A DNA stretch of 64,000 nt, from the NCBI RefSeq assembly GCF_901709675.1, contig NC_051092.1:3352491-3416490 (forward strand), in the 5' to 3' direction. Source of the stretch: Syngnathus acus (taxonomy: Eukaryota > Chordata > Actinopteri > Syngnathiformes > Syngnathidae). The notes under the pieces were generated by a model that made no database searches, had not been told where the DNA came from, and saw only the letters and a list, made by a program, of their open reading frames with translations. Position 1 is the first letter of the stretch; each line of letters starts with the position of its first letter. The position numbers and the translations under genes were made by a program. This document shows positions 12,001 through 37,348 of this stretch, piece by piece.

Positions 12001-13145
12001 CTTCATGGTGCCGTCGCCATGGTGTCAGAGCCTCCCACTCATGCACGCCTGTGACATCACAAAATCAGGTGTTCCACATTGTGGGGAGAAAACCAAAACT
12101 GTCTAACCTCTTGTCCTTACTGTGGTATTTCTGCAGCATTTCAGCATAAAGCAAACGAGTCACCGCGTCGTATTTGACTTGGTTCAAGAGGAGGACGTCT
12201 GAACGGGATGCCACGCCCCAAGCTTCATCTCTCACCGCTGACCTTTGAACTGGCCAGGAACAGGCCAGAACGCTTTGGACGCCTTCTGTCACCAATCTGA
12301 ACTCTCACAAACACACACTCACTTGCAGAGTATCATACTGTGAGTTCTTCCCAATATTTTGACCCTCTCACTTGGCCCAGCTCTGTCTTGCCGCCTTTTG
12401 GAGCCGTCGCACTCCTCTCATGTCTTCTTCTGCATGTGTCTTCCTCTGCATGAATGTAGATGATGCAGAATACATAGTCAAGCTCATTAAACATGATTAT
12501 TATTACTATGATTATTATAATCATGATGATTATTATTCGAGTACCTGTGTGGTTTGGTGTGGACACTTGAGCACAGTGCCAGGTGGACTGTTGCATACTT
12601 GCAGCGTGTCCATACGTCCTGCATTGAGCAGCTGGAGTTCCCAGTATAGCTGAACAAAGTTTTTTATTTCAAAATAATTTTATGTTTTTTGCTTTCTTTT
12701 CAGGGCTGCAAGTAATGTGTCCCAATAAATTGAGTTGCGATCTTGTTGAAAGAGCAAATTAAATTCGTAAGTCAAGAGTCGAGGTATATAGTACTTTCTT
12801 GACCTTTTCCTTCTCCTTCATGCTGTTCATTTCGAGGAGGACATCCAAAATGCGCTCACCAAAGCAGGACCACTGACTGTCTCCTTCTGAAAACTAATTG
12901 GTAAAAAAAAATCTCTTCTAAATTATAAATAAATAAATTAATACATTAAATAAATAATACATTAAATAAATAAAGTTGTCGGATTACCTTTGTTTTCACA
13001 GGCATGCGCACTTCCTCCTCGCTGTAGGTTACAAAACACTTTCTCCCAGAACTCGTCTCCTTCTCTCACGCCAACACAAGAAACAAGTTCAACATATAAC
13101 CCTAATGAAATGATTCTCAATAAGACCCTTCCTTACCTTCTCCAT
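9022..13145 (-). CDS. Unidentified 746-aa coiled-coil protein
   Basis: I do not recognise this gene, but its structure is firm. Seventeen coding exons join with consistent phase: 13137-13145 (9 nt, MEK), 12988-13062, 12804-12893, 12545-12649, 12372-12445, 12121-12296, 11907-12048, 11749-11838, 11403-11502, 10786-10906, 10540-10724, 10191-10479, 9783-10117, 9524-9685, 9359-9463, 9201-9289 and 9022-9115. The N-terminal half has helical segments (EIWLEELAEEALACDDMIAL, QEKEELTALVDR). The middle has two similar Leu-rich segments (SLLELLVLTQQQERKQLVRL and LERATLDLLVELLEIQERQT), then an acidic low-complexity linker. The C-terminus is strongly basic coiled coil (REKTMRKLVDVHRRVERRQQ, VREQLEQLRRERSFIMQSRR). 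No signal peptide, membrane segment or catalytic motif is seen. A cytoskeletal, ciliary or scaffold role is only a guess. Confidence 0.8.
10995..11330. mobile_element. LTR-like dispersed repeat, copy A
   Basis: A 336 bp segment in an intron of the coiled-coil gene starts TGTCA and ends TGACA. Inside is a TATA-like tatttaag next to 'tcctgtctgcgtgtcact'. The same order of blocks recurs at 30691-30990, so this is an interspersed family. The ends and internal promoter-like box suggest a solo LTR. No coding region flanks it and no clear target duplication is visible. Confidence 0.55.
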
Positions 13146-13782
13146 GGTGCGCCACCTGCTGGCTCATTAATTATACAAGTTGTTGCTATGGTTACCACAG
13201 CCACCAAGAGGACAGAAGGATCAAGTGACAAATAGTGCTTCATGCTTTGAAATGATTTTTTTCAAATCGGTACCTTGAGGGACTCGTAAAGTCATATCTG
13301 ATTATAATTAGCCGTTGATAATGGTGACTATAATAATTCATATAGATTGGACATTAGTAAGAGCTTTATTCACCCCCCTCCAAAAAAAGAAAACCTGAGA
13401 GAATGTGAGATTGCACAGTGCTTGCAGAACATGTATGTCCATTTGGAACACAGTACATAAACATATTTTAGAAACGTGTTTAATAAAAAGTAGAAGTGAA
13501 CGTTCAAGTGAAACTACTACACCTTGTGGTTTATAAATAGCACTGCATCTTCAGTCACTTGGGCAGCACAGTGGAATTGGTGGTCAACGTGTCTGCCTCA
13601 CAATTTTGAGGTTCCACGTTTGAATCTTGGCGCTGGCAGTGAAGTTTCTGCCTGCATTTTAAAACCGTGAGGACTCAAAATGATCAGTAGCCGTGAATGG
13701 TTGTTTGTAAGAGCTCTGTGATTGGCTGGCGGCCAATCAGAGAATGGATTGACGAATGCAGTCTTGAGTGGCGAATGAGGTG
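13146..13782. other. Intergenic region with kcp 3' UTR
   Basis: This gap holds the start side of the coiled-coil gene and the 3' UTR of kcp, both on the minus strand. A minus-strand poly(A) signal candidate (TTTATT on plus) lies at 13365-13370. The part nearest kcp is occupied by the dispersed repeat described separately. I see no gene. Confidence 0.5.
13556..13745. mobile_element. Dispersed fish repeat of the 'gggcggcacggtgg' type, decayed
   Basis: It begins 'gggcagcacagtgg', continues with 'gtctgcctcacaattttgag' and 'gtgaatggttgtttgt', and ends with 'gtgattggctggcggccaat'. This order of phrases is typical of an abundant non-autonomous repeat found across many fish genomes. It ends about 40 bp from the kcp stop codon and so forms part of the probable kcp 3' UTR. 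The class is assigned from memory of these phrases only. Confidence 0.6.
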
Positions 13783-28417
<14,635 letters not shown>

Positions 28418-30140
28418 TCTATCATTCAACAAGGAGATGTTCTAGAGAGCCTGCAGAGAGTGTGGAGACAAAACATCTGGATTCCCTCAGTGGGCCACAC
28501 ACAGCATAGCGCTCACTGACACTTTTGCCGTCTTCATTCTTCTTCTGCTTGTGAGTAAAGTTGCAAGGTGACCAGCGAGTCTTTTTCTCCCTTCGTTTTG
28601 TTGGGAGTCTCTCCACCCATCACGGACAAGCACTGTTGATTCTCACTCCCTAACTCTCTCTCTCTCTCTTCCTCCCCCTCTCTCCTCAATCCCCCTGGCT
28701 ATCAGCTAAACCCGGTGTGGAGACTGGAGAGGAGCCATGAGACCCTGTGGACAAGAAACAGATGTTTGTTTTTTCTTCCCATAGGAAATAATGCTAATAG
28801 AAATGATCTGTGGCGGGGTCAAAATGTCAACGTTGTAAAACAATGTGCTGTAGCTAACCACTTTATTAACTTTGATGACACCTACTACAACACCATAAAA
28901 CATTTATTAACAGTACAGGAAATGATTTAGTTGAGAGTTTATCGTGTTAACATGCCATATTAGTGGAAAAATAAGTGAACTGTTGTAATAAATGGTGCCA
29001 AATTAATACACCACTTTATGAATGGTGTTTCTGATGACAAGTAATGTGTTTGAAACATGAAAACCTTTGCTAACTGTCATACAGTGTTTTAAGTATCATT
29101 TTAAATCAACAAACTAGTAACATTTAAACATTTTTATCAGTCATAAAAGACTGAAAAAAAAAAGGGAAAAGGTCAACTTGGCACTTACTGTAACTACACT
29201 GGTGAGATCTGCTGACACCTGGTGGACAGTTCTCGTCATTGCATAATGTCACCTGTTGCAGCACCGCCTCGCCTGTTCGAATATAAGGAAAAAAATCAAG
29301 ATGATGAAGTGTGGCGCTTGGATGCTGACTGGGTGGTTTTTAAACCTACATGACCAAGGGAAGGTTTGAGCTCCATGGGCAACTCAACTGTTGACACGAA
29401 GACAGAAAAGAACTCTGCATGACACAAAATACATCACAGCTTGAAAGAAGGACACAAAAGAATCATTGACTGTTTTGATTATCAACTTCTACCTGAGTGC
29501 TGAGCCTCATTTGCATAGCAATCTCTTTCTCAAGGTCAACATTGTCTTTTGAGCCGGACAAATCTTTTAAATTCACCGACGGCAACAGTCTGGGCCCTCA
29601 AAGGCAACGTCTTAATCTGATTGGCTCCATCTTACCCCTGACCAGGTAAGCCCCACCCCCCTAGAGGCTTTATCCCCTGAGCTGACGTTTATCCCTAGAT
29701 ACGTCCTTTAAGCTGCTGTCTGCTTTTTAACGTGCGTCGCCGGAGGCATTGGTGGGTCGCGCGGATGTTCTCCTGCCACTTCTGTTTTGAAGCTGTTGCT
29801 CCAAAAGTTTGTTGACATTTGTGAAGCAGCAATGTGTTTCCCGTCGGATGGAGGACATGGAGGCTGATGCTACCGCTGCAGAGGATTTAACAAAAGCAGG
29901 TTGGTGCGGGATGCCAGCTTGAACACTAATACATATTTTCATCACTAGGATGGCAATACTAGTTAACTCAAACTGTTAAAAGTACCACCATCATGTCCAT
30001 CGTTAAAATACAGTTGTGTAGTTGACCTAAGTGTTCATCTTGTTAGGTGGCGATTGTTTCGTGTAATGACGTTACATGGGTTAGTCGGCTGTTTCTCAAT
30101 CCTAACTTGCAGCCATCGAGACGTCTGTCTGAGCTGAGGG
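28418..30140. promoter_or_regulatory. Region between the head-to-head genes kcp and cdhr5-like
   Basis: This 1.7 kb separates two divergent genes. It contains a CT-rich run (28650-28690), an exon-like open segment on minus at 29189-29272 (see finding), and a G+C-richer block near 29730-29880. That block probably holds the 5' UTR of the plus-strand cadherin, with a donor near 29898 and an acceptor just before 30115. An upstream ATG at 29850 would give only a short uORF ending before the main start. Confidence 0.4.
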
Positions 30141-33100
30141 ATGGCCACCACTGCCAAAGTGAAGCGAGCCCTCCTACTGATGCTCTTCCTGCATCTACAT
30201 GCAGTCGCAGGTACGTTACACTGCCCTCGATGAAGCCACCGAATGCTTAATTCTGTGAATTTTCTCATGTGGGACGCAGGGATGTCGGGTTGGGGCGGTT
30301 GCTTGGACGGTCAGGATGTCTACTCGAGGGTGGCGGAAAACAGCCTGTGTGGGGAAGTGGTGGCTGACCTCATGGCCGACCCCCCGATGGAAGGAGTCGA
30401 GTGGAGACTCCACGGGAAAGATGCCGATTGGTTCTTTTTGGATGGAGGAGTCATACGTTTGAATTCATCACCGGAGAAAGTGCTTGACCGAGAGGTAGTT
30501 CCTGATCAATTCACGATCGCCTTGTTTATGGTTTTGGTTTTTGCAGTACCTGACAAATGTAGCACGTGTGATATTGCACAAGGTTCCATGGAGCTTTGCA
30601 GAACTGTGTTCAGTCGATTCTATACAACAAACACACACACAAAACACTAAGCAGCATGTCACACATTTTTATCCTATTCCTGTCAAGATCTGTCACAGTT
30701 TGTTTCCTTGTTTTAATGTCATAGTTTCGGTTCACGTGTCTGTGTGCTCGCCCCTCCCCTCCTGTGCTCACAATCGATGTAATTGCCGTTACCTGCCTCT
30801 CGTTACCTGTCGTGTATTTAAGTCCTGTCTGCGTGTCACTTCCTGTTGGATTGTTCTCGGCTCTCGTCTTCTTGTTTCAAGTCTCCCGTCTGTTCTAGTT
30901 TTTCTGTTCAGTTATTCACGTCCATAGTCGAGCATCTATAATTAGTCTTTTGAGTTCTTTAATAAACCCTGGTCCATTCACTTAATGACAATTGCTGTAT
31001 TTCAGGTACTGGGTCCTGTGCTGATAGCGGAATTATCATGTTATGAAGACAACGTGCTTCAGGTAAACTTTTGACATGAAAAGTTCAGCGGAGGTAAAAG
31101 TACTCATTGTGTGGATTTGAGTAGAAGTACTGTTACAGTACTAATATTATTGGTACTGATTCAGCCTCTGGACTTGAGTCTGAAAATTACGGTATATTGT
31201 TTCTTCATTTGCAAATATGTTAAGAATTAGCAATAATGTGGAAGCAACCAGTTGAAGAATTTGGTATTGACTCCATTTTGTTTTTTAATTCCAAGTGTAT
31301 CGCCACGTTTTCTGATTTTGCTGCCATTAGAATAAAACGGCACAGGTTTTGAATTCTAAATGCACATAAATACAAAAATTTAAAATATCAAGAAGAATTT
31401 TACCATAAATTTTATACAAAATCATATTTGATTAATTTATACTCTTAATGTGGGGGTGATTACGTCATATGTTTTAGGCTAGCTCGCATGGCTACCGTAG
31501 AGTGCTGGGACTTGGATAAAAGTTTTTTTTTTTTACCTGGTGTCAAATCCTGGTCTAGAAAATAAACTCCCCGCCGTAGTTTGGCTTTAGCTACAGGTGC
31601 TTCGAATCTACCAAGCCGGCAGGTAAACCGGCTGCCAGAAGCTAGTTTTGTTTACTTAGCGGTTGATTAGGAGCGCTTGTGGCTAAAGCTAAACTGTGGC
31701 ACGGTTCACACTTGCTGGATCTGGATTTGACACCTGAGGTTTTTTTTTTAACCCCTCTTTAAGCCCTAGGATCGATCAAGATTCCAATCTTGACTGACTT
31801 TATTGTATATAATAGAAGTAAAAAGCTATCAGAAGAAGAATAGTCAAAGTGAAACCTGAAAATTGACATTAATTTTGTGTCTACAACTGTCACCGCAGAG
31901 CGTTTCCAGGATCGCAGTGGAGATCCTAAATGAGAATGACAACTGGCCCGAGTTTGTAGAGGACACCGTCCAAACTGTTGTCATCAACGAGGTAGGGCGC
32001 TCAGACAGAAAATAAATAAATAAATACTTAAAAAAAAAAATTTGATTCTGCTTTTTGTCCAGCTGACTCCGGTCGATACGCTCGTGATTACCGTCCTGGC
32101 AACTGATGCAGACAATGATCAGATCATTTACTCCATTGATCAGTCATCTGTAAGTTGATCTACAATGAAGACAACTAACATGAGGCTGATATCATGATCA
32201 TACATGCTTATGTGTTCTGCAGCCTGACGCAGAGTACTTCAAAATTAATCTTCACAACAGCGGTGAGGTGATGCTCGCCAAAGCTCTCGACTATGAGAAC
32301 AAAACTCAGCTCTTTCTCACTATCAATGCAGCTGTAAGATTTTTATTTTCGAGATTTTTGACAGCAAAACGCCAATCAAGGCCTTAACAATCCAACTCTG
32401 ACAGGAAATGAACACAGCAGAGCACTTCAACACTAGCACCGACATCGTGGTGGACGTTCAGGATGGAGACGACCAGTACCCTCAGTTCCTTCCCTGCACG
32501 CTGTTTCAGGACCGCACCAATCACATTTGCACTAGTCCCGTTTACACCGTCAATGTCACAGAAGACAAAGAGGTTGGTTGTCCCCTGGCTTTAGCCTTTT
32601 GCGCATGTGGGCCGTAAATTGGCAATGAGGTCCCCTGACTCATTTTATTCTGGGCCATCGCCTTGGTCTGGTTCTTATAGGACTTTGTACTGGATTTCTC
32701 TCCTGGTCCAATCCATGCGGTGGATGGAGACAGAGGACTCAAGGCCACTGTCAACTATGCCATCCTCTCAGGTAGTGCAGTAAAAATGTTTGAGTCCTCT
32801 TCGAAGTAGAATTTTAACCATGCTGTGTTGTGCTTGCCAGGCGATGACCACGGCCGTTTCCTGATGGACCGACAGACAGGAGAAGTAAAGTTCACCCGCG
32901 CGGTGAAGGATAGACTCATCACACCAGCACTGCACCTTCAAGTTATGGTGAGTGTTAAGGTTCGACTTAAATTGTTATGACATGGTTTACGGCCCACCAT
33001 CGAGAACTTCTCTTTGGACTCACTCGGTGTGCAGGCCTTTCAGGACAACGACCCCAGGAAGTACACCGTAGCCACTGTGCTGGTCCGTGTTCTGGCGGTG

Positions 33101-34969
33101 AACCGGTTTCATCCAGTATTCGACATGGCTGAATACCACGGCTTTGTGACGGCGGGGAAGAGTCCCGCCTCCCTGGTTTATACCTACGGCAACAGGGCGT
33201 TGATGTTACACGTGCAAGACCAGGACTTTAAACACGTAGGTCTACCGACACAACAGCCGCAGTACAATGAAGTCCTTGGCCCTTGTTCAATTGTCCTCCC
33301 TATCCCGTCTCGCAGGGATTTAATCCGATGATCTACTTCACCTTCAGCCCCACGTCCAATCACACGGGAATCTACCGGGTCACACAGGAGGGACTCCTCA
33401 TTGCCAGGACCAATCAGCTCAAAGCCAGACAAAAACACCTTCTGCACGTAAGCCCCAGCAGCCAACAAGTGACTCATTGCGCTCCTTTCGATTCCGGTGT
33501 TACTGTTGCCTTGCAAACAGAGGTCAATTGTCTAACGAATATTAACAAGGGCAGCTGATAAAAATAAAGCGCACACACAGTATTGCATAAATATCAATAT
33601 TTGGCAGGTAATGGCGAGAGACCGGGAGTCAGGTGATGCCGTTGTCTCGACCGTGGTGGTGGATGTATTGTCTGAAAGCCAATCAAGTAAGAATCCTCCT
33701 CAAATCCCTGAAACGATTGAAAACTATATTCAGGAAATTTCGTCACAGTTCCTCTGAGCGCTCTGGTAGACGACCGCGCCATCAGTTGCACCCTGGGCAA
33801 AGCCTTGTTCCTCAGCACGGCCTTCCTGACGGTAATTGGCTGCGTTGTGACCTTGGTTCTGTGGCTGAAGAGGAAACATAAGGGCCATCTGGACCCCCTG
33901 GAGAGGGGTTGCGTGGCGCAGGGCAAGCACCCCAACGTGGTAAGATGTCTGGACAATTAGGATCAGCTTATAAAGCATGTGAGTGTGCTTGTCTTCTTAA
34001 TGTGCTTGTTTTGTCCGCAGAGCCTTCGATGGTTTCAACTGGTGAGTTGTTGAGTTGCGGCTAAACTGAACGGAATTTTCCATCTTGATGGTAACGGATG
34101 GATGGAATTGACGGATGCCGCTCACCTTTTGACATCAGGCGAATCCGAGCGGCGGCGCGCCACGGGTGGAAGATATGAGCTTCAGCAGTGAAGACTACGG
34201 AGCAACGAATCCTTCGTTCAGCTTCTCGGGGAAAGACCCTCCATCTTGCCAACGGCCGAACCAGCCCAACAACGGCGGCAACGACCTGTCGATGGCTCCC
34301 CTCGATGCCACCCTGAGCTTGGCTGAAGTCAAGTGTGCCACCATCACCTTCAACAGCGTCTCCACCCCCACCGGGAACTTGTCTTGCTTGTCCACCTTCA
34401 GGCCAAACTCTGTGGACATCAACCCTGTTGAGCCCACAGAAAACTCGGATTCACCTCCACCGGATCCATCTGTACCTTGCACCTGTCTCGACTCGCAAAC
34501 AAGTACCGAGGACCCTGTTGACACATCCACCAGCCCCTCGCCCTCGTCTGCTAGTGTCCCTCGCATCCAGACCCGGATCACCTCAGCCGAGACAGAGAAA
34601 CCTTTCAGCAAGCCTCGTGCGGCGTCATCACAAAACCCTTCGGACTCCCCGCGACTGCTTTCGCTGGTCGCCAAACCGACAACGCCGCCGCCCACCCCCG
34701 AGCAGCCCCCTTTGAAGGCCACGCTGGTTATGGTGGACGCGTCACCTGAACCATCAATGCGAAGATGGAGCGAAGAGGACCAGCCCTGCACGTCGCTGGA
34801 CCATCCAGAGCAACCCCAACACCAGGAGCCGAACCGCGAGGACGACGAAGGATTTCTGGCTGACGAAGACGCCGACAAGAACAGCGAGGATGAATTTGAG
34901 GCGGACGACGAAGAGTTAATGAGGGTCATGTCTCGGTGCAATCCCATGTTTATCACGTTCAACCAGTGA
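30141..34969 (+). CDS. cdhr5: Cadherin-related family member 5-like membrane protein
   Basis: Fifteen coding exons join in frame to give 817 aa: 30141-30210, 30280-30494, 31006-31062, 31899-31991, 32063-32149, 32223-32333, 32405-32572, 32681-32771, 32841-32947, 33035-33235, 33316-33447, 33608-33686, 33749-33939, 34021-34041 and 34139-34969. It has a signal peptide (RALLLMLFLHLHAVAG), then roughly four cadherin repeats with calcium-binding motifs (EILNENDNWPEF, DADND, AVDGDRG). One membrane segment follows near residues 489-512 (LFLSTAFLTVIGCVVTLVLW). The long Ser/Pro/Thr-rich tail of about 300 aa ends in an acidic stretch. The PQFLPC and GPIHAVDGDRG blocks resemble CDHR5 (mu-protocadherin), an intestinal and renal brush-border adhesion protein. 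The mucin repeats of mammalian CDHR5 are absent. The paralogue assignment is moderate. Confidence 0.72.
30691..30990. mobile_element. LTR-like dispersed repeat, copy B
   Basis: A 300 bp segment in the second intron of the cdhr5-like gene starts TGTCA, has a TATA-like tatttaag box, an AATAAA near its end and terminates TGACA. It shares its block order with 10995-11330. The promoter-like box and poly(A) signal inside TG...CA ends fit a solo LTR. I see no internal genes and no exact target duplication. Confidence 0.6.
31535..31740. mobile_element. Fold-back (MITE-like) element
   Basis: The left end 'acctggtgtcaaatcctgg' is the imperfect reverse complement of the right end, 'ctggatttgacacctgaggt'. 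Inner blocks also pair: 'tagtttggctttagctac' with 'gtggctaaagctaaactg'. The whole 206 bp could form one long hairpin in an intron of the cdhr5-like gene. It has no coding capacity. Confidence 0.7.
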
Positions 34970-35434
34970 CGGAAGAAACGGATGCACGGCGGACAAAATG
35001 GGACGACTTCATTTAAGAGTGAAACCCGGCATTCAACTTTGAAAAAGTATTTGACAACCCACTAAATGTTTTTTTGCCTTTTAAATCCTAAATATTCTCC
35101 AAACCACAATAAAATACAATTGCAAATACACAAACACAAGAACCTCATGCTGAAGTATTTATTTTTAACTGACACAAATAATGCTTCATTCTAAACATTT
35201 TATCGCCCACTCTGAAGAAATGAATTAGCCTATCTGAAATTCAGACTTGTCTTTACTATTAAAGAGAATTTTCTAAATGAAGAACAATCACTAGTTGATA
35301 TTCTTCCTGCACGCTACATGCTTAAGTTAACCCTAAAAATAAATTTTGTAGAAAAACCTGCCTTCAAATTAGAGAACAGTAATTAGCGCGCTACCAAATG
35401 AAGTCAACTGTAAAGAGAAAACAATCATAAAAAT
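34970..35434. other. 3' UTRs between convergent cdhr5-like and calumenin-like genes
   Basis: The plus-strand gene has an AATAAA at 35108-35113. The minus-strand gene has TTTATT (AATAAA on minus) at 35158-35163. The two transcripts therefore end within about 50 bp of each other. I see nothing else here. Confidence 0.5.
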
Positions 35435-37348
35435 TTAGAACTCATCGTGTTGAACGAGGGCTCTTCCAAAATTGGTGGCCTTGCTGCTCACAAACATGTC
35501 GTAGTTGTCCAGGATTTCAGTCTTGGACAACTTGCCATCCTAGTGAAAGATGGAGTATATAGAAAATGAGTGTTGGTCATCGACGGGATGAAGACAAAGG
35601 GCTTACTTTGTCCGCATCGCACTCAGAGACCAAGCGCTTGGCCTCCTCTTCAGCGTGGATGTGATCGATGGGCTTGATCCATTCTCTGATCTCATCCGTG
35701 TCCAAATTGCCATTCCCGTCCTTGTCCAGGACCTTGAAATTGCGCTTGCTGAGCCACACCGACTCTGGTTCCGGCTCGCCTTCCTCCAGGTGCAGTTCAC
35801 CTGAGAAGGTGAACACCAAGATGGTCGGGTTTTACTCGTGTTTCCCCAGCAGTTTCAAGGTTTAAAAATCCCATACCAATTATGCGAATTAGCTTATTAA
35901 AAATCCCATACCAATTATGCTAATTGGTGCATCTACCCTGTTGCTGATTTGGATATATGGTTTGGTTGAACATACATTTAAATCTAAATTTCTATTTTTA
36001 TTTTAAAAAATCTAAAAGAAATTTGCCAAAAACTGATGCATGTCCTATACAATGTTAATTTTGCATGATTTGTTCAACTGAGGATGAAGGCAATTTCTGC
36101 AGTTAACTATTTTAAGATTAATTTAAGTCTAAAAAAAAAACAATCAAAATGACAAGGTAACAATTGTTTTTTGTACAGCACAACTAAGTATGTCATAAAG
36201 AAAATTATCACCTTTGATTTGATTTCATAAAGAAAATTATCACCTTTGATTTGATTTCATAAACAATTTACCAATATACTCTCCCAATTCAATCACGCCA
36301 TTCCCATTGTCGTCCATGTCTCCCAGTGTTTGCTACAAGGGAAGAAAGAGTGCATAGAAATTTTAAACAGCTATTGACTCAGCAGTGTCATTTATCGGGC
36401 GTCTCGGTTTTACCACTCACACGTATGGCAGTCTCTTCCATGTGATCGAAACGCTCGGGGTAAAGGAAAGCGGCGTACTCCGCTCTGTTCACCTTCTGGT
36501 CCTCGTCCTGGTCGACAACCTTGAACCTCTTTGCGTCGCGCGCCAGCATCCATTTGAGCCCATGGCTACCCTTGGGTTCAGGGCGATCTGGGGTCAAAGC
36601 AGAGGGATTGGACGTCGGTTCTATCCAGGTGGATTTTTAAACTCTGCATTAGGGTTCTTACTGATACGCTCTCCGTAGGTGACGTTGGTGTACTCTTCCC
36701 ATGACACCAGACCATCGGCGTTGAGATCGAACTGTGGCCACTGGTTGTCAATTCTCTGGAAGACCCACACCTTGTACATGCGTTTGATCCAATTACTCAG
36801 TTCCTCCGTGGTCACAAAACTATCCTGGTCGCTATCCATAAGCGCCGCCACGATGCTGCCGATTAACACAAAAGCAAACTGGTGAAAAAGTTGACCTAGA
36901 ATATTGGAAATTGTGCTTTGATCACTCCCACAACGGCGCAATTGCCCCTTTCGGAGCATTTGAAAGAAAGTTCCACCCATACTTTTTGCTTAACATGTTC
37001 TGGGTATGAAGAACCTACCAATTTCCATTTATTATATGTTTTAAATACATTTTAAATTAAGAAGGCTTTATTGTTGGAGCAGGTGCCTGTTAATACCTTT
37101 TGCCAAAAAGCATTCATTTTGGGATATTGGGATTTTTCCATCAGATGATCAAAAGGTGAGAAGTGGCTTTTATCTCTGGCCTCACGTTTAGGAGCGCAAC
37201 CTTACCTGAGGTGTAATTGGCGCTCCTCAACTGTGAGCTCGTCTAAGATGTTGGTTTTCTCCTGGTTGGTGAAGTCGTTCACCGTGATCTCGCCGTTGGC
37301 ATCCACCACACAGAGGAGATGGAAAATGAAAAATGGCCACAGCCTCAT
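35435..37348 (-). CDS. Calumenin-like CREC-family EF-hand protein (diverged tandem copy)
   Basis: This is an ER/secretory-pathway calcium-binding protein. Six exons join in frame to 287 aa: 37206-37348, 36662-36855, 36421-36587, 36272-36332, 35607-35800 and 35435-35539. It has a signal peptide ([19 protein letters not shown]). Six EF-hand loops are visible and all keep canonical ligands: [60 protein letters not shown] and [12 protein letters not shown]. There is an NVT glycosylation site and a C-terminal HDEF retention signal as in calumenin. It lacks the acidic [14 protein letters not shown] segment of true calumenin. Exon lengths and phases match those of calumenin 2 kb away, so it arose by tandem duplication. 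It is not clearly RCN1, RCN3 or SDF4. Confidence 0.88.
35864..35925. repeat. Short tandem duplication (35 bp period)
   Basis: 'aaaatcccataccaattatg' occurs at about 35865 and again 35 bp later, each followed by c(g/t)aatt. It lies in an intron of the calumenin-like gene. Confidence 0.9.
36194..36263. repeat. Exact 32 bp tandem duplication
   Basis: Two identical 32 bp units (36194-36225 and 36226-36257) containing 'ataaagaaaattatcacctt' are followed by the start of a third. The array sits just 3' of exon 4 (36272-36332) of the calumenin-like gene, in the intron after it on the minus strand. Confidence 0.95.

Noticed and set aside
29350-29425. Possible minus-strand exon FFSVFVSTVELPMELKPSLGH
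   Set aside because: It has plausible splice signals, but its phase does not join the TSP1-like exon at 29189-29272 and it matches nothing known.
30553-30588. Extra exon (YLTNVARVILHK) in the cdhr5-like gene
   Set aside because: The acceptor is fair but the possible donor (gttcca) is poor. Joining 30494 directly to 31006 stays in frame and gives a more cadherin-like sequence.
34195-34962. 255-codon minus-strand open frame
   Set aside because: It is antisense to the last exon of the cdhr5-like gene, whose plus frame is well supported. The Ser-rich translation is a shadow.
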